Part shown: piece after piece, positions 1 to 7,509 of the stretch
Position numbering within the stretch: the stretch's first letter is position 1
Layout: each line of letters begins with the position of its first letter
Source of the DNA: Tissierellales bacterium
GTDB lineage: Bacteria > Bacillota > Clostridia > Tissierellales > Sedimentibacteraceae
Direction of reading: 5' to 3'
Length of the DNA: 64,000 nucleotides
Assembly: GCA_018433765.1 (NCBI GenBank)
Contig: JAHDQO010000004.1
Coordinates: 372,001-436,000 of the forward strand
Notes under the pieces: generated by a model
Databases searched by the model: none
Told to the model about the DNA's origin: nothing
What the model saw: only the letters and a program-made list of their open reading frames with translations
Position numbers and translations under genes: made by a program

Positions 1-1
1 T

Positions 2-196
2 AATAAACAAAAAACTATAATTATTGCTAGCCATGATATGGGAGATATATTTTCTTATATAGATAGTGCTGCCTATATAAATAAAACTTTAAGTTATTAC
101 AAAAATGACACAAAAAGTAGTGATGAAATATTATGTAAAATGCAGGGATATCCTTATATGAAATCAGGTGATAAAGATGATAAGAGAGTTTTTTAA
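2..196 (+). CDS. Metal ABC transporter ATP-binding protein, C-terminal end (partial)
   Basis: The reading frame is open from the left edge and stops with TAA at 194-196, so only about 64 C-terminal residues are visible. It contains ASHD followed by methionine, which fits the H-loop (switch histidine) that follows the Walker B strand in ABC ATPases; the Walker A, signature and Walker B motifs lie outside the window. The next gene is a ZnuB/MntB-type permease that starts inside this one, so the pair should form a metal-ion importer (zinc, manganese or iron) with a substrate-binding protein elsewhere. Assignment to the metal-transport subfamily rests on that neighbour rather than on the fragment. 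Confidence 0.75.
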   Translation, partial: NKQKTIIIASHDMGDIFSYIDSAAYINKTLSYYKNDTKSSDEILCKMQGYPYMKSGDKDDKRVF

Positions 197-995
197 TTAC
201 ACATTCATTCAGAATGCTTTTATAAGTGCTTTTTTAGCTAGTATTGTCTGCGGTATAATAGGAACAATTATAGTTGAGAAACATTTAGTAAGTATGAGCG
301 GAGGAATAGCACATGCTTCATTTGGAGGAATTGGATTAGGTTATTTATTAGGTATAGAACCTATAATAGGAGGTCTTATATTTTCTGTATTATCTTCACT
401 CAGCATATCCAATATAAAAAGAAAAACAAATACTAATGCAGACACTTTGATAGGAATTTTTTGGTCTGTGGGTATGGCATTAGGTATACTCTTTATTTCA
501 CTAACACCCGGATATACTCCTGATATGACATCATATTTATTTGGAGATATACTTACAGTTTCTACATTACATATTAAATTCATGTTAGTATTAAGCATAA
601 TAATAGTTTTTTTTATTGTTGGTATTTTTCATTACTGGAAATTATATATGTTTGATGAGGAATTTGCTAAAGTTTTGGGAATAAACGTTTTGACACTTGA
701 ACGATTATTATTTATATTAATTTCGCTCAGCATAGTTATTCTAATAAAAGTTGTAGGAATAATATTGATTATAGCATTACTGACTATTCCACCTGCTATT
801 GCAAAATTATTTACTTATGACTTGAAAAAAATAATGATAATATCTAGTTTAGTAGGTGTATTATTTAGTGTAAGCGGACTAATTATTTCTTGTCAATTTG
901 ATATACCTTCAGGAGCGACAATTATATTGTTATCTGCACTAGGATATTTTGCTGTTACTATTGCTAACAAATTATTAAAAAAACAAATATTTTAA
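177..995 (+). CDS. Metal ABC transporter permease (ZnuB/MntB family)
   Basis: Integral membrane subunit of a metal-ion ABC importer of the ABC-3 family. The protein is almost wholly hydrophobic, with about eight membrane spans, and shows the SGGIAHASFGGIGLGYLL stretch near residue 42 that is typical of the family, plus the late segment ending in LLTIPPAIA. I chose ATG at 177 because AGGTGAT (166-171) lies six bases upstream; a GTG at 168 in the same frame has no ribosome site. It overlaps the end of the ATPase gene by 20 bases, so the two are translationally coupled. Which metal is carried cannot be told from the sequence. No Zur or MntR operator can be judged because the operon start is outside the window. 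Confidence 0.88.
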   Translation: MIREFFNYTFIQNAFISAFLASIVCGIIGTIIVEKHLVSMSGGIAHASFGGIGLGYLLGIEPIIGGLIFSVLSSLSISNIKRKTNTNADTLIGIFWSVGMALGILFISLTPGYTPDMTSYLFGDILTVSTLHIKFMLVLSIIIVFFIVGIFHYWKLYMFDEEFAKVLGINVLTLERLLFILISLSIVILIKVVGIILIIALLTIPPAIAKLFTYDLKKIMIISSLVGVLFSVSGLIISCQFDIPSGATIILLSALGYFAVTIANKLLKKQIF

Positions 996-1042
996 GCACT
1001 CGAAACCTTTGAAAAATGAATATAATAAATAATTAATAGAAT

Positions 1043-1071
1043 TTGAATAAACTTGTAAAATATGGTACTAT
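1043..1071 (+). promoter_or_regulatory. Probable promoter of the small toxin gene
   Basis: TTGAAT (1043-1048), a 17-base spacer, then TACTAT (1066-1071). This would start a transcript near 1078, about 55 bases before the toxin start codon. TAAGGTGAT at 1091-1099, near that 5' end, is repeated exactly at 1246-1254 and is complementary to ATCACCTTA at 1231-1239, so the toxin mRNA could fold 5' end to 3' end. Confidence 0.5.
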
Positions 1072-1132
1072 ATTATAGAAAGATACTTAGTAAGGTGATG
1101 GTTGACACTCCCTGATGAAAGGGGGTGATAAC

Positions 1133-1231
1133 GTGACTGTATATGAAGCAATAACATTGATGATACTATTTTCTACATTTGTATTAACGCTAATTCGTGT
1201 TATTGTAACAATATTACATAAACGAAGATAA
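1133..1231 (+). CDS. Small hydrophobic holin-like toxin, 32 residues (type I toxin-antitoxin)
   Basis: GTG start with a strong GGGGGTGAT ribosome site four bases upstream. The peptide begins VTVYEAITLMILF, then one membrane span, and ends HKRR. This matches the pattern of the short Firmicute 'putative holin-like toxin' family (acidic/YEA N-terminus, a single hydrophobic helix, basic tail), whose members act at the membrane and are silenced by an antisense RNA. Just downstream a 12-bp hairpin overlaps the stop codon, and a minus-strand promoter points back at the gene. The product and arrangement are inferred from pattern and context; toxicity is not shown by sequence. It could instead be a harmless small membrane peptide. 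Confidence 0.72.
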   Translation: MTVYEAITLMILFSTFVLTLIRVIVTILHKRR

Positions 1232-1257
1232 TCACCTTACTGGCATAAGGTGATTAT
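1228..1257. terminator. Hairpin shared by toxin mRNA and antisense RNA
   Basis: Perfect 12-bp inverted repeat, arms 1228-1239 and 1246-1257 with a six-base loop. It starts in the toxin stop codon. The tails on either side are only moderately T-rich, so it may end transcripts from both directions, as the shared terminator does in Fst/TxpA-type loci. Confidence 0.55.
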
Positions 1258-1308
1258 TATTAATTTAAAAATCTCTTTAAGTCAGCCATTATAGGCTGAG
1301 TATCTTTC
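1230..1308 (-). ncRNA. Candidate antisense (antitoxin) RNA
   Basis: A near-consensus minus-strand promoter at 1315-1343 would start an RNA near 1308 reading toward the toxin gene. The RNA would first cover a perfect six-base-pair hairpin (TCAGCC/GGCTGA, plus-strand 1282-1299) and then the inverted repeat at 1228-1257, giving antisense overlap with the toxin mRNA 3' end. The 3' end is a guess. The whole entry is inferred from promoter position and convergent layout. Confidence 0.5.
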
Positions 1309-1314
1309 ATTAAT

Positions 1315-1343
1315 ATTATATACTATTTACCAAAAAATATCAA
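1315..1343 (-). promoter_or_regulatory. Strong minus-strand promoter for antisense RNA
   Basis: On the minus strand: TTGATA (1343-1338), exactly 17 bases, then TATAAT (1320-1315). There is no minus-strand gene for it to serve other than an RNA opposite the toxin gene. Confidence 0.65.
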
Positions 1344-1407
1344 ACATATTTTATTTGGTTATTTTTAAGTGATGATACGAGAATAAATAAAAAAAGTGGG
1401 TGATTAA

Positions 1408-1701
1408 ATGCCTAAAATAGATAAGTATAAAAAAAGTATAGGTAAAATAGCAAAAGATTATAATTTAATATTACTAATATATTATGGTAGTTTTGGAACA
1501 GAGCATTACAATGAAAATAGCGATATTGATATAGGTTATTTGTCCGACAAAGTACTTACTACAGAAGAAAAGGAAAACTTATACAAAGATTTAATGATTT
1601 ATCACATGAAAGGTGATATTGATCTTTTAGATTTAAAAACCTCAGAACCTGTAATTAGATTTGAAGCAGTTAAAAATCTTAGAATTTTATATGAAAAATA
1701 A
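1408..1701 (+). CDS. MNT-type nucleotidyltransferase domain protein, apparently cut short by an in-frame stop
   Basis: Minimal nucleotidyltransferase fold: YYGSFGTEHYNENSDIDIG gives the GS motif and the paired Asp residues, and a later DIDLLDL supplies the third metal-binding Asp. MntA-type proteins of this family AMPylate HEPN RNase toxins or act as aminoglycoside-type transferases. The TAA at 1699-1701 is followed by a further 24 codons in the same frame, reading EGIAEDYRNYYIK and ending at TAG 1774-1776. Those residues resemble the normal C-terminal helix of the family, so a nonsense mutation probably truncated the gene. No HEPN partner lies next to it. The catalytic core is intact, so the short form may still be active. 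Confidence 0.75.
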   Translation: MPKIDKYKKSIGKIAKDYNLILLIYYGSFGTEHYNENSDIDIGYLSDKVLTTEEKENLYKDLMIYHMKGDIDLLDLKTSEPVIRFEAVKNLRILYEK

Positions 1702-1786
1702 GAAGGTATTGCAGAAGATTATAGAAATTATTATATTAAAAGTTTTTATGAATACAACATAATTGTTAACAAATAGGGAGATAAAA

Positions 1787-2563
1787 ATGAAAATACAGAC
1801 AGTTAGAGACATTACTTTAATTTTAATAGATGAAGAAAGATATATAGCAGTTAGTTGTGATTCTTGTGGGGGAATAGGAGAAAAAGAAAAGGATGTTGTA
1901 AAAGTATCGGCTCAAATAGCTGGAGAACAAACTGCTAAAACTGTGCTTTCTGAAATAATAAGCATAGGAGCTGAGCCTTTAATGTTATCAGATGGACTAG
2001 CAGTTGAAATGGAAGACACGGGCAGAAAAATTATAGAAGGCATTAAAAATACTATTAATATGCTTAGCAAGAGCAGTATTCATTTAACAGGAAGTACAGA
2101 AGATAACATGAAAACTGTACAGACAGGTATGGGAATAACAGCAATAGGTATGGTTGAAAAAGCTAATTTAAAATACAATATAACTAATTCTAGTGATTTA
2201 GCAGTAATAATAGGAGAACCATTAGTAGGGTATGATGTGGTAAACAACCCTGATAAAGTTTTAGATATTAGTGATTATGAGAAAATTAGAGGATATTCAT
2301 ACATAAAAGAAATGATTCCTATAGGTTCAAAAGGAATAGGACATGAAGTCAACGAACTTTGTAAATATAACAATCTAAGCTTTAATTACAAAGAGAAGTT
2401 AGATACAAATATTAATAAATCAGCAGGACCAGCTTGCTGCTGTGTTGTTACTATAGAAGAAAAAAATTATAATAAACTAAAAGAAGAAGTGAAAAAACCT
2501 GTTGAAATATTAGGAAGTTTTGTGAATTTAGAAATCAGAAACTTGCCTAAGATAAAAGTGTAA
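1787..2563 (+). CDS. PurM/AIR-synthase-like ATP-binding protein (possible alpha-ribazole kinase CblS)
   Basis: About 258 residues with the N-terminal PurM-like pattern: CDSCGGIGEK near residue 25, then VSAQIAGEQTAKTVLSEII followed by SIGAEPLMLSDGLAVEME, and a small C-terminal half with a CCC cluster. PurM-like proteins (PurM, ThiL, SelD, HypE) bind ATP and phosphorylate or dehydrate small molecules. The length is short for PurM and ThiL. The Firmicute alpha-ribazole kinase CblS, a B12-salvage enzyme, belongs to this superfamily and is my best guess, consistent with the B12-dependent mutase in this window. ATG 1787 has GGGAGA upstream; the reading frame extends further 5' without a ribosome site. 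Function is uncertain. Confidence 0.6.
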   Translation: MKIQTVRDITLILIDEERYIAVSCDSCGGIGEKEKDVVKVSAQIAGEQTAKTVLSEIISIGAEPLMLSDGLAVEMEDTGRKIIEGIKNTINMLSKSSIHLTGSTEDNMKTVQTGMGITAIGMVEKANLKYNITNSSDLAVIIGEPLVGYDVVNNPDKVLDISDYEKIRGYSYIKEMIPIGSKGIGHEVNELCKYNNLSFNYKEKLDTNINKSAGPACCCVVTIEEKNYNKLKEEVKKPVEILGSFVNLEIRNLPKIKV

Positions 2564-2569
2564 AGTGAA

Positions 2570-2705
2570 AAGATAATAGTTATGGAAGCTTTACTACCGT
2601 AAAGCAATTAATTATAAAGATTTACGAAGTATGAGTAAATCGACAATAACTTTTAACTATTAACTTTTAGTTTTTAACTATTCTATGTAATTCCGTGGTT
2701 AATTA
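2570..2705 (+). repeat. Dispersed modular intergenic repeat, copy 1
   Basis: Contains GCTTTAC/GTAAAGC at 2585-2602, TTTAC/GTAAA hairpin near 2623-2641, a run of TTAACTATTAACTTTTAG-type sequence, and a TTCCGTGGTTAATTA module near 2690. It is read in the same direction as both flanking plus-strand genes. Related copies occur in at least 13 other gaps of the window. Confidence 0.75.
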
Positions 2706-2726
2706 TAATAAGGGGAGGTTATAAAG

Positions 2727-2846
2727 ATGAAAAAGTTTTTTGAGGGGGACAATCTTTATAGAACTACAGCTTACTTAATTATTTTTTATATCGTTGTAAA
2801 ATTAATAAAAGGTATAATTTTATTCTTTGGTAATCCACTATTATGA
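2727..2846 (+). CDS. Small membrane protein, 39 residues, unknown function
   Basis: ATG preceded by a strong AGGGGAGG ribosome site and followed directly by a strong terminator, which argues for a real gene. The product starts MKKFFEGDNLYRTTAYLII and has one long hydrophobic segment of about 24 residues with two lysines in the middle, ending FFGNPLL. I do not recognise a family. It stands alone behind a repeat element, downstream of the PurM-like gene. It could be a membrane regulator, a toxin-like peptide or a subunit of an unidentified complex; none of these is shown. Confidence 0.6.
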   Translation: MKKFFEGDNLYRTTAYLIIFYIVVKLIKGIILFFGNPLL

Positions 2847-2847
2847 T

Positions 2848-2884
2848 AAAAAGATATTCTATCATTGATAGAATATCTTTTTTT
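2848..2884 (+). terminator. Rho-independent terminator
   Basis: Near-perfect 16-bp stem (2848-2863 with 2867-2882), three-base loop and a terminal run of T. It directly follows the 39-residue membrane protein gene. From here to the AraC promoter at 3143 the sequence is A/T-rich and I see no gene in it. Confidence 0.85.
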
Positions 2885-3142
2885 ACTAATTTTTTTAACT
2901 AATTTAATTGATGATAATTTAAGTGTAATAAAGATATTTGAACGGCTATATGAGATATATAAATAATATATTTAAAATTATTAAAAAAAAATTAAAAAAA
3001 TTTTAGAAATAGGTTGTTATTTTAAAATTAAAACCCTTATATATAGAGAGAGTGTTATTTAAAATTAAATGCATTTTTGAAGTTAAGGGATAGAGATTTT
3101 TATTATAAGATTATTTTACAGTAATTAATAAAGTTTTTATGA

Positions 3143-3188
3143 TTGACATATAAATTACTAAGTGCTATTCTATAGGCGTTAAATAGCA
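3143..3188 (+). promoter_or_regulatory. Promoter of the AraC-type gene with an inverted repeat at the start site
   Basis: TTGACA (3143-3148), 17 bases, TATTCT (3166-3171), with a TGC extended -10 element at 3163-3165. An inverted repeat TGCTATT (3163-3169) and AATAGCA (3182-3188) spans the -10 and the likely start site. It is placed where an autoregulatory operator would act. Confidence 0.6.
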
Positions 3189-3216
3189 TAAAATGGCGAT
3201 AGAGGAAGTAGTAAAT

Positions 3217-3936
3217 ATGGATAAAATAACTTGTGAAATTACTAAACTGCCTAGTAAATTATGTGTTCATGGGCATACATATGCTCAACTAGTTATGTCA
3301 TTAGAAGGACAATTACATATAAAGACAAATACTGAGGAATATTATATTAATAATCAATATTTAGGCTTCTTACCTCCAAATTGCATTCATGCTTATAAAG
3401 GAGATAAAATTAACAAATTTTTAGTTGTTAATATTCCTGAGCATATGATTAAAAAAGAAGATGCTAAAAAGATAATTGGCGGAAATAAGTTTATTATAGA
3501 TGAAAGATGGAAAGCAATAGAGACTTTACTAATACATGAGCTAAAAGATGGTGTTAGTCCAAAATCATTAAATTACTTGTTTTTTTATATCTATGATTTA
3601 ATTTATAAAGATATAAAACCAAAATCAATAAATTATATTAAAGATAATTTTGCAGCAGATATTAATGTCAAGACTTTAGCAGATATAGAGCATTATAATG
3701 TAAATTATTATACTGAATGGTTTAGAAAGAAAATGGGTTCATCACCATTAGAGTATATACAAAATATCAGAATAGAAAAAGCAAAGGAATTGCTAGTTAA
3801 TACGAACTATACTATTTTAGAAGTGGCACAGCAAGTGGGATATAGTCATAATTCTTCATTTAGCAGAATATTCAAATCAATGGAAAAAATTTCGCCTGCA
3901 ACTTATAGAAAATTGTACCGTGAATTGGCTAAATAA
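3217..3936 (+). CDS. AraC-family transcriptional regulator with cupin sensor domain
   Basis: About 239 residues. The N-terminal half is a cupin-like sensor (CVHGHTYAQLVMSLEGQ, LPPNCIHAY). The C-terminal ~95 residues hold two helix-turn-helix motifs of the AraC/XylS type: INVKTLADIEHYNVNYYTEWF and the signature region YTILEVAQQVGYSHNSSFSRIFK with a following SPATYR. ATG 3217 is chosen for GAGGAAG eight bases upstream; an in-frame ATG at 3193 precedes that ribosome site. The gene ends 77 bases before a Gate-domain membrane protein on the same strand, so it probably controls that transporter and perhaps its own promoter. The ligand is unknown. Confidence 0.85.
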   Translation: MDKITCEITKLPSKLCVHGHTYAQLVMSLEGQLHIKTNTEEYYINNQYLGFLPPNCIHAYKGDKINKFLVVNIPEHMIKKEDAKKIIGGNKFIIDERWKAIETLLIHELKDGVSPKSLNYLFFYIYDLIYKDIKPKSINYIKDNFAADINVKTLADIEHYNVNYYTEWFRKKMGSSPLEYIQNIRIEKAKELLVNTNYTILEVAQQVGYSHNSSFSRIFKSMEKISPATYRKLYRELAK

Positions 3937-4013
3937 AACCCGAAGAATAGTAAAGCTTTTTTAAATTTAAAGATTTAAAATTGTTTTAATAATATTATTT
4001 GGAGGCGTGCCAG

Positions 4014-5183
4014 ATGTCACATATAATTGAAAAAGAATCTAAAAGCAAAAAGACTAAAAACCTAAAAGATAAATTAGATCCCTTATTAATCATAACTATG
4101 TTTGCGTTATTTTTTGGAGTATTAGGTTCTAAAATGGGCGTTGCAAACCTTTTCAAATCTATGATGGAAACAGCTTATGGATTGTTGATGGAAACAGCAT
4201 TTTATATAATGGCTATAGCTGTACTCACTGGAGCTGTAGGTAAGATAGCTGTTGAATTTGGTATTGTTAATTTATTAAATAAAATTTTTTCACCTTTAAT
4301 GAAACCTTTATACAATTTACCCGGTGTTGCATTTTTGGGTGTTATAACTACTTATTTATCGGATAATCCAGCAATAATTGTACTGGCAAATGATAAAACT
4401 TATTTAAGTTATTTTGAAGAAGAAAAAATACCTTGCCTTTGTAATCTTGGAACATCATTTGGTATGGGACTTATATTAACTACTTTTATGATGTCACAGG
4501 GATATCTAAAAGAAGCTTTGATAGGGAATTTGGGTGCAGTAATTGGCAGTATTGTAAGTGTAAGGTTAATGTATCATAAAGTTTGTAAAGAAAAAGGAAT
4601 ATCAAAAGATGATATTAAATTAAAATCAAAAAAACAGAAAATAAGCTATACCCCCGAAAAAACAGAAGGTACATTTTTTATTAGGCTAATGACTGCAATA
4701 TTAGAGGGTGGTAAAGTAGGAGTTGAAATGGGAGTTGCAATTATTCCCGGTTTATTAATAATTTGTACTATAATAATGATGCTGACTTTTGGCCCTGCAG
4801 ATCCTAATGTAGGATATCAAGGATTAGCTTTTGAAGGTGTAGCAGTACTTCCAAAATTAGGAGAAATATTGTCCCCAATAGTAAAACCACTGTTTGGTTT
4901 TAGTAATCCAGAAGCTATAGCTTTCCCAATTACATCACTTGGTGCAGTTGGAGCAGCGCTGAGTTTAGTACCTAAATTTTTAGATTTAGGGCTAATTGGT
5001 GGAAATGAAATAGCAGTCTTTACTGCAATGGGCATGTGTTGGAGCGGCTATTTAAGCACTCATGTTAGTATGATGGATGCATTAAGACAAAGAGAATTAA
5101 TTTCTCATGCTATTTCAAGTCATACAATTGGAGGTATTGTTGCGGGTATTTCAGCGCATTTCATTACAATGTTATTATTATAA
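4014..5183 (+). CDS. Gate-domain (nucleoside-recognition-like) membrane protein
   Basis: About 389 residues with 8-9 predicted membrane spans after a charged, lysine-rich N-terminus. Two Gate-type segments are visible: the first around LMETAFYIMAIAVLTGAVG with the following SDNPAIIVLAND, the second in the C-terminal third around EAIAFPITSLGAVGAALS. Gate-domain proteins include concentrative nucleoside transporters, SpoVM-like spore proteins and FeoB; the substrate here is not known. ATG 4014 has GGAGG at 4001-4005; the frame also opens with a TTG inside that ribosome site. It ends two bases from the end of the convergent mmdB gene with no terminator between. Confidence 0.7.
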   Translation: MSHIIEKESKSKKTKNLKDKLDPLLIITMFALFFGVLGSKMGVANLFKSMMETAYGLLMETAFYIMAIAVLTGAVGKIAVEFGIVNLLNKIFSPLMKPLYNLPGVAFLGVITTYLSDNPAIIVLANDKTYLSYFEEEKIPCLCNLGTSFGMGLILTTFMMSQGYLKEALIGNLGAVIGSIVSVRLMYHKVCKEKGISKDDIKLKSKKQKISYTPEKTEGTFFIRLMTAILEGGKVGVEMGVAIIPGLLIICTIIMMLTFGPADPNVGYQGLAFEGVAVLPKLGEILSPIVKPLFGFSNPEAIAFPITSLGAVGAALSLVPKFLDLGLIGGNEIAVFTAMGMCWSGYLSTHVSMMDALRQRELISHAISSHTIGGIVAGISAHFITMLLL

Positions 5184-5185
5184 TA

Positions 5186-6355
5186 TTAACCTCCAAAAAA
5201 CATTAACAATACTCCAGCAGCAACTGCTGATCCTATAACTCCTGCAACATTTGGTCCCATGGCGTGCATTAATAGGAAGTTAGCTGGATTGTATTTTTGA
5301 CCCTCTTTTTGTACAACTCTAGCTGCCATTGGAACTGCTGAAACTCCTGCTGCTCCAATCAGTGGGTTAACTTTTCCTTTGCTTGTTCTGTACATAATTT
5401 TACCAAATAATATTCCTGTAGCTGTTCCTATACTGAAAGCTATTAATCCTAACGCTATTATTTTTAATGTACTAGGTGTAAGAAATAAGGAAGCTTTCGC
5501 TTTTGCTCCTACTGTTATTCCTAGAAATATCGTAACTATATATAGTAGTGAGTTTTGTGCTGTTTCTACTAATTTAGGTACAACTCCTGCTTCTTTTATT
5601 AGATTACCAAACATAAGCATACCAATTAATGGGGCAGAAGATGGTAGTAATAATACTGTAAATATTGTTACTATTATAGGAAATAGTACTTTTTCTTTCT
5701 TACTTACAGGTCTTAACTGTTCCATCTTGACTTTACGTTCTTCTTCTGTTGTTAAAAGCTTCATTATTGGTGGTTGTATTATAGGTACTAATGCCATATA
5801 TGAGTATGCAGCTATTGCTATTGGTCCTAACAGATCTTTAGCCAATTTTGCAGTTAAATATAAAGCCGTTGGTCCATCTGCTCCTCCTATGATACCTATT
5901 GATGCTGCTTCAGGACCGGAAAAACCTAATAGAATAGCTCCAATAAATGTGAAGAATATTCCGAATTGAGCTGCTGCTCCAAGCAATATACTTCTTGGAT
6001 TAGCTATAAGTGGTCCAAAGTCTGTACCTGCTCCTACACATAAAAATATTAACGGTGGATACAGCCCTTTTTCTGTACCTAAATATAATAAATTCAATAA
6101 GCCGTTTTCTTCCATAAGTCCTGCGAGTGGAAAGTTCACTAACAGCATACCAAATGCTATGGGTATTAGCAGATATGGTTCGTATCCCTTTTTAATAGCA
6201 AGATACAAGAAAACACATGCTATACCTATCATTATTATTTCTCCAGGAATCTTTAAAATATAATCATTAAACAATTCTATAGACATCCATTTGTTTGGAT
6301 CAATTAATTCATTAAATCCTGTACTTTCGACAAATTGCTGTAATATCTGTCCCAT
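5186..6355 (-). CDS. mmdB: Methylmalonyl-CoA decarboxylase, Na+-pumping beta subunit
   Basis: Multi-spanning membrane subunit that couples decarboxylation of carboxybiotin to Na+ export. About 389 residues. It carries the conserved [17 protein letters not shown] segment (with the essential membrane Asp) near residue 170, [21 protein letters not shown] before it, and a late second half ending in [16 protein letters not shown]. These identify the OadB/GcdB/MmdB family. ATG at 6355 has AAAGGAGG upstream. It is the last gene of the minus-strand operon, behind the biotin carrier. Family membership is certain; that the substrate is methylmalonyl-CoA rather than oxaloacetate or glutaconyl-CoA comes from the neighbouring carboxyltransferase and mutase. 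Confidence 0.92.
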   Translation of the reverse strand: MGQILQQFVESTGFNELIDPNKWMSIELFNDYILKIPGEIIMIGIACVFLYLAIKKGYEPYLLIPIAFGMLLVNFPLAGLMEENGLLNLLYLGTEKGLYPPLIFLCVGAGTDFGPLIANPRSILLGAAAQFGIFFTFIGAILLGFSGPEAASIGIIGGADGPTALYLTAKLAKDLLGPIAIAAYSYMALVPIIQPPIMKLLTTEEERKVKMEQLRPVSKKEKVLFPIIVTIFTVLLLPSSAPLIGMLMFGNLIKEAGVVPKLVETAQNSLLYIVTIFLGITVGAKAKASLFLTPSTLKIIALGLIAFSIGTATGILFGKIMYRTSKGKVNPLIGAAGVSAVPMAARVVQKEGQKYNPANFLLMHAMGPNVAGVIGSAVAAGVLLMFFGG

Positions 6356-6384
6356 AATGGGTTCCTCCTTTTGCAACCTCTATA

Positions 6385-6490
6385 ATAAAGATAAAAGTTA
6401 ATAGATAAAAACTAAAAGTTAATGTAAAAATTTTAATTGTTTTACGTAAGTAAAACTTCCTTAACTTTTCACTTTTCACTTTTATCTTTT
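6385..6490 (-). repeat. Dispersed modular intergenic repeat, copy 2
   Basis: Read on the minus strand: AGATAAAAGTGAAAAG arms, GGAAGTTTTACTTACGTAAA hairpin, then complementary TTAACTTTTAG-type arms. It lies between the biotin carrier and mmdB genes and is co-oriented with them. Confidence 0.75.
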
Positions 6491-6498
6491 ATCTCTTT

Positions 6499-6876
6499 TT
6501 AGTTTAGTGTAATTAATGCATCTCCTGTACTAACTGATGTTCCTTTAGAGGTATTTATTTTTGCTACTTTGCCATCTGAAGGTGCAACTATTTCATTTTC
6601 CATTTTCATTGCTTCAAGTATTAATAGAATATCTCCTGCTTTTACGTTTTGACCTTCTGTTACTTTTATGTCTATTACTGTTCCCGGCATTGGTGCACTT
6701 ATAGTACCTGCTCCACCCTGTACAGGTTTTGATGGTGCAGCTTTTGGTGCAGGTGTTGGTGCGCTTTGCTGTGTAGGTCTTGTTGGAGCCTTATAAGATG
6801 TATCGGTTACTGCACCTACCTCTTCTACCTCAACTTCATATGTTTTTCCATTAACAGTTACATTGTATTTTTTCAT
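6499..6876 (-). CDS. mmdC: Biotin carrier subunit of methylmalonyl-CoA decarboxylase
   Basis: 125 residues. The C-terminal ~70 residues form a biotinyl domain with the EAMKMENEI motif, whose central Lys carries biotin; a Pro/Ala/Thr-rich flexible linker (about residues 27-55) separates it from a short N-terminal strand segment (MKKYNVTVNGKTYEVEVEEV). It shuttles CO2 from the carboxyltransferase to the membrane beta subunit. Nine bases separate it from the upstream small membrane subunit, so the two are co-translated. Biotin protein ligase is needed and is not in the window. Confidence 0.93.
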   Translation of the reverse strand: MKKYNVTVNGKTYEVEVEEVGAVTDTSYKAPTRPTQQSAPTPAPKAAPSKPVQGGAGTISAPMPGTVIDIKVTEGQNVKAGDILLILEAMKMENEIVAPSDGKVAKINTSKGTSVSTGDALITLN

Positions 6877-6885
6877 AATAACCTC

Positions 6886-7230
6886 CTATCTCATTAGTTT
6901 AAGTTTTCCAGCCTTTACCCAAGCTGATTCATAATCTGGAATTCTTTTTATGTTCTTGACTATTAGCTCATCTGTATTTTTTTCTAAATTTAATGCTAAT
7001 ACAGATGCTATAACTGCAGCTATTTCTTCTTCATCTTCCTTACTTTCTTCATGCATTTCATTTTGTATTGGTTCTATAGAGCCTTTTTTTTTGTTTGTAT
7101 CTTTCTTTGCTAACGTGACTTTAAATATATCTAATATGAATGATATTGCAAGTAAAGCTATAAATACTATTGCCATACTAAATAAAGTTACAACTAATGC
7201 ATCATTCATTGATACTTGCTCTCCTAACAT
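6886..7230 (-). CDS. mmdD: Small membrane subunit of the Na+-pumping decarboxylase (OadG/MmdD family)
   Basis: 114 residues with one N-terminal membrane helix (about residues 9-31, VVTLFSMAIVFIALLAISF) and a charged, Glu-rich C-terminal part that in OadG-type subunits holds the complex together. The C-terminal IKRIPDYESAWVKAGKLKLMR fits the assembly domain. ATG 7230 has AAAGGA nine bases upstream; a second ATG at 7209 also has an AGGAG further away, so the start is not fully settled. Position between mmdA and the biotin carrier is the usual one. Confidence 0.8.
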   Translation of the reverse strand: MLGEQVSMNDALVVTLFSMAIVFIALLAISFILDIFKVTLAKKDTNKKKGSIEPIQNEMHEESKEDEEEIAAVIASVLALNLEKNTDELIVKNIKRIPDYESAWVKAGKLKLMR

Positions 7231-7254
7231 ATATCAACATTCCTTTCCATAGAT

Positions 7255-7509
7255 AAACTAGTAATTAGTAACGAATAACGAGTAACTAATAAGTTAAAAA
7301 TTAAAAGTTAATAGTTAATAGTTATGGTTAATTTATTTATAATAATTCGTAAATTTATTTTATTAATAATTGTTTTACTTTAGTAAAACTTCCCATAACT
7401 CTTAACTTTACACTTTTATCTTAAAGAGTTTCTCCTTTTTCATTTATTTTGCTTTACGTTAGTAAAGCTTCCATGTTTCTCGTTCCTAATTTCTCATTTC
7501 TCGTTTTCT
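7255..7509 (-). repeat. Dispersed modular intergenic repeat, copy 3 (two units)
   Basis: Between mmdA and mmdD. On the minus strand it holds two hairpin units, one of the GCTTTAC/GTAAAGC type (7447-7470 region) and one of the GTTTTAC/GTAAAAC type (7375-7392 region), a TTTAC..GTAAA-like segment near 7345, and GTTATGG/CCATAAC outer arms. No gene is seen in the gap. Confidence 0.75.

Noticed and set aside
5379-5969. 196-codon plus-strand frame opposite mmdB
   Set aside because: Opposite a highly conserved membrane subunit; residues look like antisense of hydrophobic helices and no ribosome site precedes it.
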